Both the position numbers and the translations under genes were made by a program. Under the pieces are notes generated by a model. It had not been told where the DNA came from, ran no database searches, and saw only the letters and a list, made by a program, of their open reading frames with translations. Below are positions 23,349-32,165 of a stretch of DNA of 64,000 nt, one piece after another. Every line of letters begins with the position of its first letter. Positions within the stretch are counted from its first letter, which is position 1. Origin of the DNA: Rhodopseudomonas telluris (GTDB lineage: Bacteria > Pseudomonadota > Alphaproteobacteria > Rhizobiales > Xanthobacteraceae); contig NZ_JBHLWM010000001.1 in the NCBI RefSeq assembly GCF_042432815.1, forward strand, positions 434,001 through 498,000. The letters run 5' to 3'.

Positions 23349-24290
23349 ATGAACGTCGCGATCCGCACGATCCCGTCCGAGGCCGCAGCGCAGCCGGTCG
23401 ACCCGCTCGATCATCTCGCCGCGCATCTGTTCCACAAGCTCGGCGCCGACGGCGTCTATGCGCGCACCGCGCTGTATGAGGGCGTGGTCGAGAAGCTGGC
23501 GGCGCTGATCTCGCGGCATCGCGAGGCCGGCACCGAGGTGATGCGGTTTCCGCCGGTGATGAGCCGGGCGCAGCTCGAGAAGTCGGGCTATCTGAAGAGC
23601 TTCCCCAACCTGCTGGGCTGCGTCTGCGGCCTGCACGGCACCGAGCAGGAGATCAACGCGGCGGTGAGCCGGTTCGACGCCGGCGGCGACTGGACGACGT
23701 CGCTGTCGCCGGCCGACCTCGTGTTGTCACCGGCCGCCTGCTATCCGGTGTATCCGATCGCGGCGAGCCGCGGTCCGCTGCCGGCCGGCGGCCTGCGCTT
23801 CGATGTCGCCGCCGATTGCTTCCGCCGCGAGCCGTCGAAGCATCTCGACCGGCTGCAGTCGTTCCGAATGCGCGAATATGTCTGCATCGGCGCGCCGCAG
23901 GATGTGGCTGATTTCCGCGAGCGCTGGATGGTCAAGGCCCAGGCGATCGCGCGCGATCTCGGCCTCGCGTTCCGCGTCGATACAGCGTCCGATCCGTTCT
24001 TCGGCCGCGTCGGCCAGATGAAGGCGATCAGCCAGCAGCAACAGGCGCTGAAGTTCGAACTGCTGGTGCCGCTGCGCTCGGAGGACTCCCCGACCGCCTG
24101 CATGAGCTTCAACTATCACCGCGAGCATTTCGGCGTGACCTGGGGCATCGACGATGCCGAGGGCAAGCCCGCCCACACCGGCTGCGTCGCCTTCGGCATG
24201 GACCGCCTCGCCGTGGCGCTGTTCGCGACCCACGGCATCGACACGGCGGCATGGCCTGCGAGCGTGCGCGAGGCGCTGGCGCTGGACTAA
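23349..24290 (+). CDS. Amino acid:[carrier protein] ligase (Bll0957-type, class II aaRS-like)
   Basis: 313 residues. It belongs to the atypical seryl-tRNA synthetase homologues that lack a tRNA-binding arm and load glycine or alanine as a thioester on the phosphopantetheine of a carrier protein. Class II core motifs are present: RLQSFRMREYVCIG (motif 2 region) and GCVAFGMDRLAVALFATHG (motif 3). The zinc ligands Cys131, Glu176 and Cys279 recalled from the Bradyrhizobium enzyme fall at exactly these numbers, which supports the ATG at 23349 (GAGGAGG upstream). It is 32 bases after the dehydrogenase, so the two form an operon. Confidence 0.93.
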   Translation: MNVAIRTIPSEAAAQPVDPLDHLAAHLFHKLGADGVYARTALYEGVVEKLAALISRHREAGTEVMRFPPVMSRAQLEKSGYLKSFPNLLGCVCGLHGTEQEINAAVSRFDAGGDWTTSLSPADLVLSPAACYPVYPIAASRGPLPAGGLRFDVAADCFRREPSKHLDRLQSFRMREYVCIGAPQDVADFRERWMVKAQAIARDLGLAFRVDTASDPFFGRVGQMKAISQQQQALKFELLVPLRSEDSPTACMSFNYHREHFGVTWGIDDAEGKPAHTGCVAFGMDRLAVALFATHGIDTAAWPASVREALALD

Positions 24291-24291
24291 T

Positions 24292-24432
24292 CACCTCTCC
24301 CGCTTGCGGGAGAGGTCGGCCCGGCGGAGCGCAGCGAAGCTGGGACGGGTGAGGGCACTCCTATCAACGAGTCGCTGAATCACTGCCCGGGGCGCCCTCA
24401 CCCCAGCCCTCTCCCGCTAGCGGGAGAGGGGG
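24292..24432. repeat. Palindromic element, CTCTCCCGCNNGCGGGAGAG family
   Basis: CCTCTCCCGCTTGCGGGAGAGG near 24296-24315 and CTCTCCCGCTAGCGGGAGAG near 24410-24429 are each self-complementary. They flank GGGTGAGGGC and GCCCTCACCCC, which also pair. The element lies between convergent genes and could stop both. It is related in layout to the element at 10983-11136. Confidence 0.85.
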
Positions 24433-24468
24433 CGCGCTGCGATCGGGGCGCCTCGGTGGATAAGCAAA

Positions 24469-25200
24469 CTACGCCGTATTCCCCGCGTCGATGGTCTGCA
24501 CCGTGCCGGTGATATTCCGGCCGCCGTCGCCGAGCAGATACTCGACCATGCGAGCGACGTCGTCGGCTTCGGCGAGGCGGCGCAGGGCGCTGCGGTTGGC
24601 GATCTTGTCGCGGCCTTCGCCGGCGAGGCCCGAGGTCAGCTCGGTGTCGATGAAGCCCGGTGCGATCGCGTTGACGGTGATACCCAGCCGGCCGACTTCG
24701 CGCGCCAGCGACCGGGTGAAACCGATCGCGGCGGCCTTGGTGGCGCCATAGACGGACAGGCCGTTGTAGCCGGTCGAGCCGATGATCGACGACATGTTGA
24801 TGATGCGGCCGCCGCCGTCCGCCATCATGTTGCGGACGATGTACTTGGTCAGCACCATCGGCGAGGTCACGTTGATGCGCAGCAGCGTCTCGATCTGGCT
24901 GTTGTGCATCGTCGCCAGCACGCCCTCGGTGCCGATGCCCGCATTGTTGACGAGGCCCCAGATCGAGCCGAACTCGCGGCGCAGGTCCTTGACCAGGCCC
25001 GGAATGGCGTCGATGTCGCCGAGATCGAACGGCCTGAAGGCGATCGAACCGGGGCCGTTCGCGGCGGCCGCGATTGCCGCGGTCAACTCGTCGCTCTCGC
25101 GCCGCGCGACGGCGATCACGCCGTAGCCGCCCGCCGCGAGTCGCTGCGCGATGGCGAGCCCGATGCCGCGGCTGCCACCCGTCACCAGCACCTTACGCAT
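24469..25200 (-). CDS. SDR-family oxidoreductase (FabG-like)
   Basis: 243 residues. Classical short-chain dehydrogenase: VTGGSRGIGLAIAQ (6-19, NADPH site), NNAGIG (about 90), catalytic Ser in NMSSIIGS, YGATKAA (Tyr-x3-Lys, about 155-161), and the proton relay Asn in LLRINVTSP. Closest in style to 3-oxoacyl-[acyl carrier protein] reductases. It overlaps the end of the AMP-forming ligase by 8 bases and is third in the operon carrier protein 2-ligase-SDR, so it probably reduces a carrier- or CoA-bound ketone. Confidence 0.9.
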   Translation of the reverse strand: MRKVLVTGGSRGIGLAIAQRLAAGGYGVIAVARRESDELTAAIAAAANGPGSIAFRPFDLGDIDAIPGLVKDLRREFGSIWGLVNNAGIGTEGVLATMHNSQIETLLRINVTSPMVLTKYIVRNMMADGGGRIINMSSIIGSTGYNGLSVYGATKAAAIGFTRSLAREVGRLGITVNAIAPGFIDTELTSGLAGEGRDKIANRSALRRLAEADDVARMVEYLLGDGGRNITGTVQTIDAGNTA

Positions 25201-26581
25201 GGCGGGCCAGCTTGCCGGAAGCGGTGACGTCGAGTTGGGCCACGAAGTTGATCACCGCCGGCACCTTGTGGGCCGGCAGCGCGCGCTTGCATTCGGCGAG
25301 GATCGCTTCGCGGATCTCGCCGGTGCGCCCGGAGTCCGAGACGTTCGCCAACAGTACGTCGGCGACGACCAGCGCGCCGGTGATCGGACTGCGCCGCGAG
25401 CGGATCCGCACCATGCGGACCGCGGGATGGCGGTTGATCACCGCCTCGACTTCCTCGGGATGCACCTTGAGGCCGCCGACGTTGATGATGCCGTCGCGAC
25501 GGCCGACGAAGTAATAGCGGTCGTCGCGCAGCTCGACCATGTCGCCGGTGTCGATGAAACCATCGGCCTCGGCGAGCGACGGGGCGCTCGCGCCCACATA
25601 GGTATGCGCGGTGCGCGTGGAGCGGATCCGCAGCGAGCCGTCGACCACCTTCATCTCGACGCCGCTCTGGTTCGGGCCGATCAGCGAGGCCGGAAAGCCC
25701 TCGCGGCCGTCGGTGACCGCGAAGCCGACGCCGGCTTCGGTCGACGCATAAGCGTGGCCGATCGAGGCGTCGGGGAAGACGCGGCGCAGACTGTCGAGCA
25801 CCGCCTGATCGGCGATCTCGCCGGAGAGCCGCACGTAGTCCGGTCGGAAACTCGCGGCGGCGGCGCTCATCAGCGCCTTGCGCCAATGCGACGGCGTGCC
25901 GGAAATATGCGTGACGCCGCGGGCGGACAGGCGGCCGAGGTGATCGATCATGGTTTCGCCCGGCGCCGACAGCACCATCGAGCCGCCGCCGAGCACGGCG
26001 CGCAGGAAGATCTGCAGGCCGCCATAGCGGCGGATATCGTAGAAGGTCGCCCATGTCTGCGGGGCGCGCAACGCGGCGCCGTCCGCGACGATCGCGCCGG
26101 TCAGCGCCGCCAGCGTGTGCGCGACGATCTTCGGCGCGCCGGTGGTGCCCGAGGTGAGCATCAGCCATTGCGTGGTGTGCGTCAGTTCCAGCGGCGGCGC
26201 GGGCCGCAGCGGCAGCGCCGCCGTGACGATCAGCGCGACGCCGCGGCCGGCCCAGCGGTCCGGATCGTCGGTCACGATCGCATCGATCTCGGCATCGGCG
26301 ATCAGCGAGGCGGCATGCGCCATGTCGAAATCAGGCGGACACAGCAACATCCGCCGCGCCACGCCGTCGAGCTCGATCATCGCGATGCCGCTGGCGAGCT
26401 GCGTCGACAAGGACAGCACGACCGATCTGCCGGCAAGGTCCGGCAGCCGGCCGCCCAGGATCGTTCCCGATGCGATGTCGGAGATCGCGACCGAATCCGT
26501 CTTGTCGGACAGCGTGCGGTCGTTCAGACCGGTCGCCAGATAGTTGCGCAGCGCGGTGATTTCACGCGGGGACATTCTCAT
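25193..26581 (-). CDS. AMP-forming acyl/aryl/amino acid ligase (ANL superfamily)
   Basis: 462 residues. Adenylation core: P-loop-like LTSGTTGAPKIVAHT (about 140-154), HAYASTEAGVGFAV (A5), GFIDTGDMVELRDDRYYFVGRRDGIIN (A7-A8, about 350-376) and the C-terminal catalytic lysine in TASGKLARHA. The N-terminal part is short compared with acyl-CoA synthetases, more like free-standing adenylation enzymes that load carrier proteins. It overlaps carrier protein 2 by 20 bases and the SDR by 8, so its partner carrier is probably the upstream gene. The substrate cannot be read. Confidence 0.88.
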   Translation of the reverse strand: MRMSPREITALRNYLATGLNDRTLSDKTDSVAISDIASGTILGGRLPDLAGRSVVLSLSTQLASGIAMIELDGVARRMLLCPPDFDMAHAASLIADAEIDAIVTDDPDRWAGRGVALIVTAALPLRPAPPLELTHTTQWLMLTSGTTGAPKIVAHTLAALTGAIVADGAALRAPQTWATFYDIRRYGGLQIFLRAVLGGGSMVLSAPGETMIDHLGRLSARGVTHISGTPSHWRKALMSAAAASFRPDYVRLSGEIADQAVLDSLRRVFPDASIGHAYASTEAGVGFAVTDGREGFPASLIGPNQSGVEMKVVDGSLRIRSTRTAHTYVGASAPSLAEADGFIDTGDMVELRDDRYYFVGRRDGIINVGGLKVHPEEVEAVINRHPAVRMVRIRSRRSPITGALVVADVLLANVSDSGRTGEIREAILAECKRALPAHKVPAVINFVAQLDVTASGKLARHA

Positions 26582-26807
26582 ACGCCTTGATGAAGTCGCC
26601 GAGCGTCACCGGAAAGATTGCGTCGTCGGCGGCCGTGAACGGATCGACGCCGAGCGTGTCTTCGAGCCGCGCCACCAGAATGGCGAAACACAGCGAGTCG
26701 AAGCCGGATTGGTGTAGTACGAGATCGTCGGTGAGCGGCGGCAGTTTGCGGTTCTGCTCTGCGGCGATTTCCTGCATCATCGTGACGATTGTTAACCGTA
26801 CAGACAT
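26562..26807 (-). CDS. Carrier protein 2 (phosphopantetheine-binding)
   Basis: 81 residues. The attachment serine is in LHQSGFDSLCFAILVARLEDTLGVDPF (about residue 36), the GxDSL motif of carrier domains. Helix II carries LEDTLG, like peptidyl or aryl carrier proteins. First gene of the minus-strand operon with the AMP-forming ligase and the SDR. Together with carrier protein 1 it gives the locus two distinct carriers, presumably loaded with different substrates. Confidence 0.88.
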   Translation of the reverse strand: MSVRLTIVTMMQEIAAEQNRKLPPLTDDLVLHQSGFDSLCFAILVARLEDTLGVDPFTAADDAIFPVTLGDFIKAYENVPA

Positions 26808-26912
26808 CGATCTTTCGCCTTCCTGCTCGATCCGTGAGACAACACCATAGTGCGCAATGATGAAGCGAATCTATGCGCGTAGTTCGCAAATCGGGTCGAT
26901 TGGTAAACGACG

Positions 26913-27788
26913 ATGGATGCTCGCAAAGTGCGTTGCCGCGAGATCACCGATGCGGATATCGAGCCGGTCTCGGCCCTGCTGACGCGCGGTTTCGTCGGTC
27001 GCACGGCGGACTACTGGCGGCGCGGCCTGCATCGCCAGGGTGAGCGGAAGATTCCGCCCGGTTGTCCGCGTTACGGATATTTACTGGAAGCCGGAGGCGA
27101 GCCGGTCGGCGTGCTCCTGCTGCTCTACGCGCAGCGTGGCGGCACCGACGATGCCGGCCTGCGCTGCAACGTGTCGAGCTGGTACGTCGAGCCGGAGTTC
27201 CGAAACTACGCGACGATGCTGACCTCGATTGCGCAGAAGAACAAGGCCGTCACCTACATCAATATCTCGCCGGCGGTGAACACCTGGCCGATCATCGAGG
27301 CGCAGGGATTCCGGCGCTATTGCCAGGGCATGTTCGTGGCATTGCCGCTGCTGTCGGCCGCCGAGCGCGGCATGAGAGTCGAGCGGGTCAATGCCGCCCC
27401 CGCGGCGGTCGAGGGGCTCGATCCGGCCGAGTTCGATCTGCTGCGCAGTCATGCGGCCTATGGCTGCCTGTCGCTGGTCTGTCGCGTCGGTCGCGAGGCG
27501 ATCCCGTTCATCCTGGTGCCGAAGCGGATCAAGCACGGCCGCTTTCCGACGCCGGCGATGCAGCTGGTGTACTGCCGCGACGTGCCGGACGTGGTCCGCT
27601 GCGCCGGCGCGCTCGGCCGCGCGCTGATCTGGCGCGGCGTCGCCATGCTGATCGTCGATGCCAACGGGCCGATCGCCGGGCTGAAGGGCAAGTATCTGCA
27701 ATCGCGCGGCTGCAAGTACTTCAAGGGCCCGAACCCGCCGCGGCTGGCCGATCTGACCGAGACCGAGCTGGTGCTGTACGGGCCGTAG
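26913..27788 (+). CDS. GNAT-like acyltransferase
   Basis: 291 residues. The N-terminal half (REITDADIEPVSALLTRGF ... GVLLLLYAQRGG ... CNVSSWYVEPEFRNYATMLTSIAQKNKAVTYINISP) has the strand-helix order of a GNAT fold, including a WYVEPEFR segment in the acyl-CoA-binding region. The C-terminal half is less clear and may be a second, degenerate GNAT unit. Divergent from the carrier protein 2 operon over a 105-base gap. It may transfer an acyl or aminoacyl group within the pathway or act in self-protection. Confidence 0.65.
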   Translation: MDARKVRCREITDADIEPVSALLTRGFVGRTADYWRRGLHRQGERKIPPGCPRYGYLLEAGGEPVGVLLLLYAQRGGTDDAGLRCNVSSWYVEPEFRNYATMLTSIAQKNKAVTYINISPAVNTWPIIEAQGFRRYCQGMFVALPLLSAAERGMRVERVNAAPAAVEGLDPAEFDLLRSHAAYGCLSLVCRVGREAIPFILVPKRIKHGRFPTPAMQLVYCRDVPDVVRCAGALGRALIWRGVAMLIVDANGPIAGLKGKYLQSRGCKYFKGPNPPRLADLTETELVLYGP

Positions 27789-27831
27789 CCGGCCGCGCAT
27801 CAGCACAGCGCGCTCGCTCGGAGTCGCCGCC

Positions 27832-28710
27832 TCAGCTGCGGCTGTGTGCGAAATCCCAATACAGCTCCCGGGCGCGGGTGAAGACCGGGCCGGGCTGCAG
27901 CGTGCGGTCGTCGATGCGGATGATGGGCTGCACCTTGGCGAAATTGCCGCTGGCGAAGATCTCGTCGGCCGCGAAGAAGTCCTCGTAGCGCAGCGTGGTC
28001 TCGACCACGTCCATGCCGTCGCCGCGCAGCAGGGCGATGACCCGCTGCCGCGTCACGCCGTTCAGGAACGTGCCGTTCGGCGTCGGCGTGAACACCACGC
28101 CGTCCTTCACCAAGAAGATGTTGGAGTTGCCGAGTTCGGCGATGTTGCCGAGCATGTCGCGCATCAGGCAGTTGGCGAAGCCGCGGCTCTGCGCCTCGAT
28201 CATCGCGCGCGAATTGTTCGGATACAGGCAGCCGGCCTTGGCGTCGACCACCGCGCAATCGGCGCTCGGCTTGCGGAACGGCGACAGCGTGATCGACAGG
28301 CCGGTCGGCTTCGGCATCGGGGCTTCGTAGATGCACAGGCACCAGTTCGTCGTCTCGGGATCGAACAGCACACCGCCGCCGAAGCCGTTCTGCGCCCAAT
28401 ACATCGGGCGGATGTAGGTTTCGGCCTTGGCATCGAAGCGCTTCAGCCCGTCCTGCACCAGCCCATGCCAGGTTGCTTCGTCGACCATCGGCTTGAGCTT
28501 GAAGTTGGTCGCCGACCAGTTGACGCGCGCGAGGTGTCTGTCGAGATCCGGCGTCACGCCCTCGAAGGCGCGGGCACCGTCGAACACCATCGAGCCGAGC
28601 CAGGCCGCGTGGGTGCGTGGCCCCATGATCGGCACATTGCCCTCGTGCCAATCGCCTTCGAAGAACGTCCACGTCCGGGAGAAGCTGACGGGTGCGGCTG
28701 CGGGGATCAT
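27832..28710 (-). CDS. Class IV (branched-chain-type) aminotransferase
   Basis: 292 residues, PLP-dependent fold type IV. Visible: GSMVFDGARAFEG (about 39-51), TYIRPMYWAQNGFGGG, the PLP lysine in VVDAKAGCLYPNNSRAM (about 172-188), and the IASGNFAKVQPI-type C-terminal phosphate loop (EIFASGNFAKVQPI). It probably transfers amino groups to or from a 2-oxo or carrier-derived intermediate. It lies 49 bases after the FATP-type ligase gene on the same strand. BCAT, D-amino acid transaminase and aminodeoxychorismate lyase share the fold; BCAT is the best match by motif order. Confidence 0.88.
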   Translation of the reverse strand: MIPAAAPVSFSRTWTFFEGDWHEGNVPIMGPRTHAAWLGSMVFDGARAFEGVTPDLDRHLARVNWSATNFKLKPMVDEATWHGLVQDGLKRFDAKAETYIRPMYWAQNGFGGGVLFDPETTNWCLCIYEAPMPKPTGLSITLSPFRKPSADCAVVDAKAGCLYPNNSRAMIEAQSRGFANCLMRDMLGNIAELGNSNIFLVKDGVVFTPTPNGTFLNGVTRQRVIALLRGDGMDVVETTLRYEDFFAADEIFASGNFAKVQPIIRIDDRTLQPGPVFTRARELYWDFAHSRS

Positions 28711-28759
28711 GCTTGGTTTCTCATTCGACGACTAGCGATCATGAGGGGGATGGTTGCTG

Positions 28760-30574
28760 CTACAGGCGGAACTCGCCGGCCGCGATGCGGGCGTAGCGCT
28801 CGCGATCGAGCGGCACATAGCCGTCGGCGTCCGCCACATAGAGCGGATCGGTCACGATGCCCGGGTCGAAGCCGGCATCGATCAGCTCCTGCTTCTTTGG
28901 CTTGAAGGTGCCGGTGATCTCCAGCGCATGGCTCAGCCGGATGAACAGCGGCCGCGCGAACGGCGGCAGCCGGTCGGCGAGATAGCGATGCAGCGCGGCC
29001 GGGTCGAAATCATCGCCGACGACGAGCGCCGCCATGCCGGCGCGGCCGTCGGCGTGAGGCACGCTGACTCCATAGACGCTGGCCTCGATCACGCCCGGAC
29101 ATGCGGCGATCACTTCGGTGACCTCGCTTGCCGCGACGTTCTCGCCCTTCCAGCGAAACGTATCGCCGATGCGATCGACGAACCGAAAGAAGCCCTTGGC
29201 GTCCTGCAGCATCAGGTCGCCGGTGCGAAACCAGGAGTCGCCGGGCGCGAACACGTCGCGCAGCACCTTCTTCTCGCTCTCCGCCGCGCTGGTGTAGCCG
29301 TCGAACCGGCCGCCGCGACTGTCGGCCTCGCCGATCCGGCCGATTGCCTCGCCGGCCTCGCCGGGCGCGCAGCGGATGCAGCGGCCGTCTGCGTCGCGGA
29401 GCGGCTGTCCGGTGTCGATATCGAATTTCACGATCGCGGCCGGAAAGCGATGCGCGAGGAACGACGGGATGCGGCCGATCGCGCCGGGTTCGCCTTCGAC
29501 GTTGTAGAGCGAGAAATTGCCCTCGGTCGCCGCATAGAATTCGAGGATGCGCGGGATCGCGAAGCGCGCCTGGAATGCCTCCCACACGTCGCCGCGCAGG
29601 CCATTGCCGCAGACCAGCCGCAGCCGGTGCTGCGTTTCGCGCGGGGAGGCCGGCGCCTGCAGCAGATAGCGGCACAACTCGCCGATATATTGAAACAGCG
29701 TGCAGTCCCAACGGACGATGTCGTCCCAGAACCGGCTCGCGGAGAATTTCTCCGCGATCACCACCGAGCCGCCCGCCATTAGCAGGCTGCCGGGCGCCAC
29801 CACGCCGCCGACGCTGTGATACATCGGCAGGCAATCGTACATCCGGTCGTCGGACGTCGCGTCGATCAGCCCGGCGAACCAGCCGGCCCAGCTCATCACC
29901 CGCCGATGCGTGACGCGCGCCGCCTTCGGCAGGCCGGTGGTGCCGGAGGTGTAGATCAGCAGCGCGAGATCATCGATGGTCACCTCGCGCGGTGGACGTG
30001 CCGCCGGAAGCTCGGCGGCCCGCGCCCGCTCGATCGAGGTCTCGTCCCGAGCTCCGCCGTGTCGCCACAGCCGCGGCGACGTGGTGAGATGCGCGCGCGC
30101 GCTGTCGAAGGCATCGGCGAGATCATGAGCGACGATGATGTGCTTCGATTGAGCGAGATCGACGCAATGCGCCAGAGATGCGCCGACGAGCTGCGTGTTG
30201 ATCAGCGCGACGACGCCGCCCACACGGGTGATGCCGAGCCATGCGGCGAGATAGTCCGGCCGGTTGGGCATCAGCAGGCTCACCGTGTCGCCCTTCGCCA
30301 CGCCGATGGACACGGCCCAGCGTGCGTAGCGATCGATGCGGGCCGCCAGCTCGGCGTAGCTGAGCGACTCGTGCTCCGAGACGATCGCGTCGCGGTGTGG
30401 CGTCGCCGCAGCGTGATCGGCGATCACATCTGCCAACAAGCGATGCGGCGTCTGCTCGATGCGCGCCGTGAGCTCGATCGCCTTCAGCCAGCTCTTGGCA
30501 ACCGAGGGCCTGGCCGGCGCGGATCGCGCCGGCGCCAAGCCCGCTGCGGTTACGGCTGTTGGTTGCATGTTCAT
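28760..30574 (-). CDS. Long-chain acyl-CoA synthetase, FATP/FadD6 type
   Basis: 604 residues from ATG 30574; another in-frame ATG at 30568 and one at 30658 exist, none with a strong ribosome site. AMP-binding motif LLIYTSGTTGLPKAARVTH (about 190-210), EFYAATEGNFSLYNVEGEPG (FATP signature), SWFRTGDLMLQDAKGFFRFVDRIGDTFRWKGEN and the C-terminal GTFKPKKQELIDAG. FATP-type enzymes activate long-chain or very-long-chain fatty acids. Here it leads an operon with the class IV aminotransferase and is divergent from metY, so it may supply an acyl chain to the pathway. Confidence 0.88.
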   Translation of the reverse strand: MNMQPTAVTAAGLAPARSAPARPSVAKSWLKAIELTARIEQTPHRLLADVIADHAAATPHRDAIVSEHESLSYAELAARIDRYARWAVSIGVAKGDTVSLLMPNRPDYLAAWLGITRVGGVVALINTQLVGASLAHCVDLAQSKHIIVAHDLADAFDSARAHLTTSPRLWRHGGARDETSIERARAAELPAARPPREVTIDDLALLIYTSGTTGLPKAARVTHRRVMSWAGWFAGLIDATSDDRMYDCLPMYHSVGGVVAPGSLLMAGGSVVIAEKFSASRFWDDIVRWDCTLFQYIGELCRYLLQAPASPRETQHRLRLVCGNGLRGDVWEAFQARFAIPRILEFYAATEGNFSLYNVEGEPGAIGRIPSFLAHRFPAAIVKFDIDTGQPLRDADGRCIRCAPGEAGEAIGRIGEADSRGGRFDGYTSAAESEKKVLRDVFAPGDSWFRTGDLMLQDAKGFFRFVDRIGDTFRWKGENVAASEVTEVIAACPGVIEASVYGVSVPHADGRAGMAALVVGDDFDPAALHRYLADRLPPFARPLFIRLSHALEITGTFKPKKQELIDAGFDPGIVTDPLYVADADGYVPLDRERYARIAAGEFRL

Positions 30575-30680
30575 GAACGCGAACCCGACAATCTGGCGAC
30601 AAATATCGGCGCAACTTACGCGAATGGAATTGGCAAATGCTTGCGGGCGAGCCGACAAAGCGTCCGTAAGGTAAACGAAG

Positions 30681-30702
30681 CTATTTCAAATAGATTGATT
30701 CA
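30681..30702. promoter_or_regulatory. Palindrome and TTGATTCA box between fadD-like and metY-like genes
   Basis: CTATTT-C-AAATAG (30681-30693) is a perfect odd palindrome followed by TTGATTCA (30695-30702). The surrounding 30660-30790 is notably AT-rich for this genome and should contain the divergent promoters. Confidence 0.4.
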
Positions 30703-30848
30703 AATTGTAGCGAATTCATCATTCGTTATTAGGGTTAGTACCGCGAAGTTTTTGAAACTTGTTGTCGCATTCAACCTTGCTGCCTTAGCTAGTGGCGTAC
30801 CGGAAGCTGCCCGAAGTGCAGTTCGTGCGGACCTGCGGAGGTGAGCCT

Positions 30849-32153
30849 ATGCGCAACGAGACGATTGCCATTCACGCCGGCTACGATCCCGATCCGACCA
30901 CAAAGGCCGTCGCGGTGCCGATCTATCAAACCGCCTCCTACGCATTCGACAGCGCCGACCATGGCGCGGCGCTGTTCAATCTCGAAACCGAAGGCTATCG
31001 CTATTCGCGGATCGCCAATCCGACGAGCGCGGTGCTTGAAAAGCGGGTCGCGGACCTCGAAGGCGGCGTCGGCGCGCTGGCGGTGGCGACCGGGCAGGCG
31101 GCGCTGCATTTCTCTTTCGTCAATGTCGCCGATCACGGCGGCAACATCGTCTCGGTGCCGCAGCTTTACGGCACCACCCACACGCTGCTCTCACATATCC
31201 TGCCGCGCCAGGGTATCACCGGTCGGTTCGCCGAAAGCGACAAGCCCGACGACATCGAGCGGCTGATCGACCAGAACACCCGCGCGGTGTTCTGCGAGAC
31301 CATCGGCAATCCGGCCGGCAATGTCTGCGATATCGAGCGCATCGCCGAGGTCGCGCATCGGCACGGCGTGCCGCTGATCGTCGACAACACGGTGGCGACG
31401 CCGATCCTGCTCAAACCGATCGACTATGGCGCCGACATCGTGGTGCATTCGCTGACCAAGTTCCTCGGCGGCCACGGCACGACGCTGGGTGGCATCATCG
31501 TCGACAGCGGCCGGTTCGACTGGGCCGCGCAGCCGGAGCGCTTTCCGGCCTTCAATCAGCCCGATCACTCCTATCACGGCATGGTTTATGCCGAGCGGTT
31601 CGGGCCGACCGCCTATATCGAGCGGGCGCGCTCGATCTATCAGCGCACGATGGGCTCGGTGCTGTCGCCGTTCAATGCCTTCCTGCTGCTGCAGGGCATC
31701 GAGACGGTGGCGCTCCGCATGGAGCGGCATGTCGAGAATGCCCGCAAGGTCGCCGAATTCCTCAAGGACGATCCGCGCGTCGCCTGGGTCAACTACACCG
31801 GATTCCCGGACAGCCCGTATTATCCGCTGGTGCAGAAATATCTCGACGGCCGCGCGTCGTCGCTGTTCACCTTCGGCATCAAGGGCGGCATGGAGGCCGG
31901 CAAGGCGTTTTACGACTCGCTGAAGCTGATCACCCGGCTGGTCAATATCGGCGATGCGAAATCGCTGGCCTGTCATCCGGCCTCGACCACGCATCGGCAG
32001 ATGTCGGTGGAGCAGCAGCGTGTCGCCGGCGTGCTGCCGGAGACGATCCGACTGTCGATCGGCATCGAGCATATCTCGGACATCATCGAGGATCTCGATC
32101 AGGCGCTGGCGCGCGCGAGTGGCCAGCAGTCCCGCCTGATCGCCGCCGAATAG
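30849..32153 (+). CDS. O-acylhomoserine sulfhydrylase (MetY-type)
   Basis: 434 residues of the Cys/Met metabolism PLP family. N-terminus ETIAIHAGYDPDPTTKAVAVPIYQTASYAF; PLP lysine in HSLTKFLGGHGTTLGG (about 207); SLGDAKSLACHPASTTH-type ending as NIGDAKSLACHPASTTHRQM. It makes homocysteine from O-acetyl- or O-succinylhomoserine and sulfide, or uses other nucleophiles. GGAGGTG precedes the ATG at 30849. The acyltransferase gene follows 12 bases later, giving a two-gene homoserine-to-homocysteine module inside the cryptic locus. Confidence 0.93.
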   Translation: MRNETIAIHAGYDPDPTTKAVAVPIYQTASYAFDSADHGAALFNLETEGYRYSRIANPTSAVLEKRVADLEGGVGALAVATGQAALHFSFVNVADHGGNIVSVPQLYGTTHTLLSHILPRQGITGRFAESDKPDDIERLIDQNTRAVFCETIGNPAGNVCDIERIAEVAHRHGVPLIVDNTVATPILLKPIDYGADIVVHSLTKFLGGHGTTLGGIIVDSGRFDWAAQPERFPAFNQPDHSYHGMVYAERFGPTAYIERARSIYQRTMGSVLSPFNAFLLLQGIETVALRMERHVENARKVAEFLKDDPRVAWVNYTGFPDSPYYPLVQKYLDGRASSLFTFGIKGGMEAGKAFYDSLKLITRLVNIGDAKSLACHPASTTHRQMSVEQQRVAGVLPETIRLSIGIEHISDIIEDLDQALARASGQQSRLIAAE

Positions 32154-32165
32154 AGGCACGGCGGG

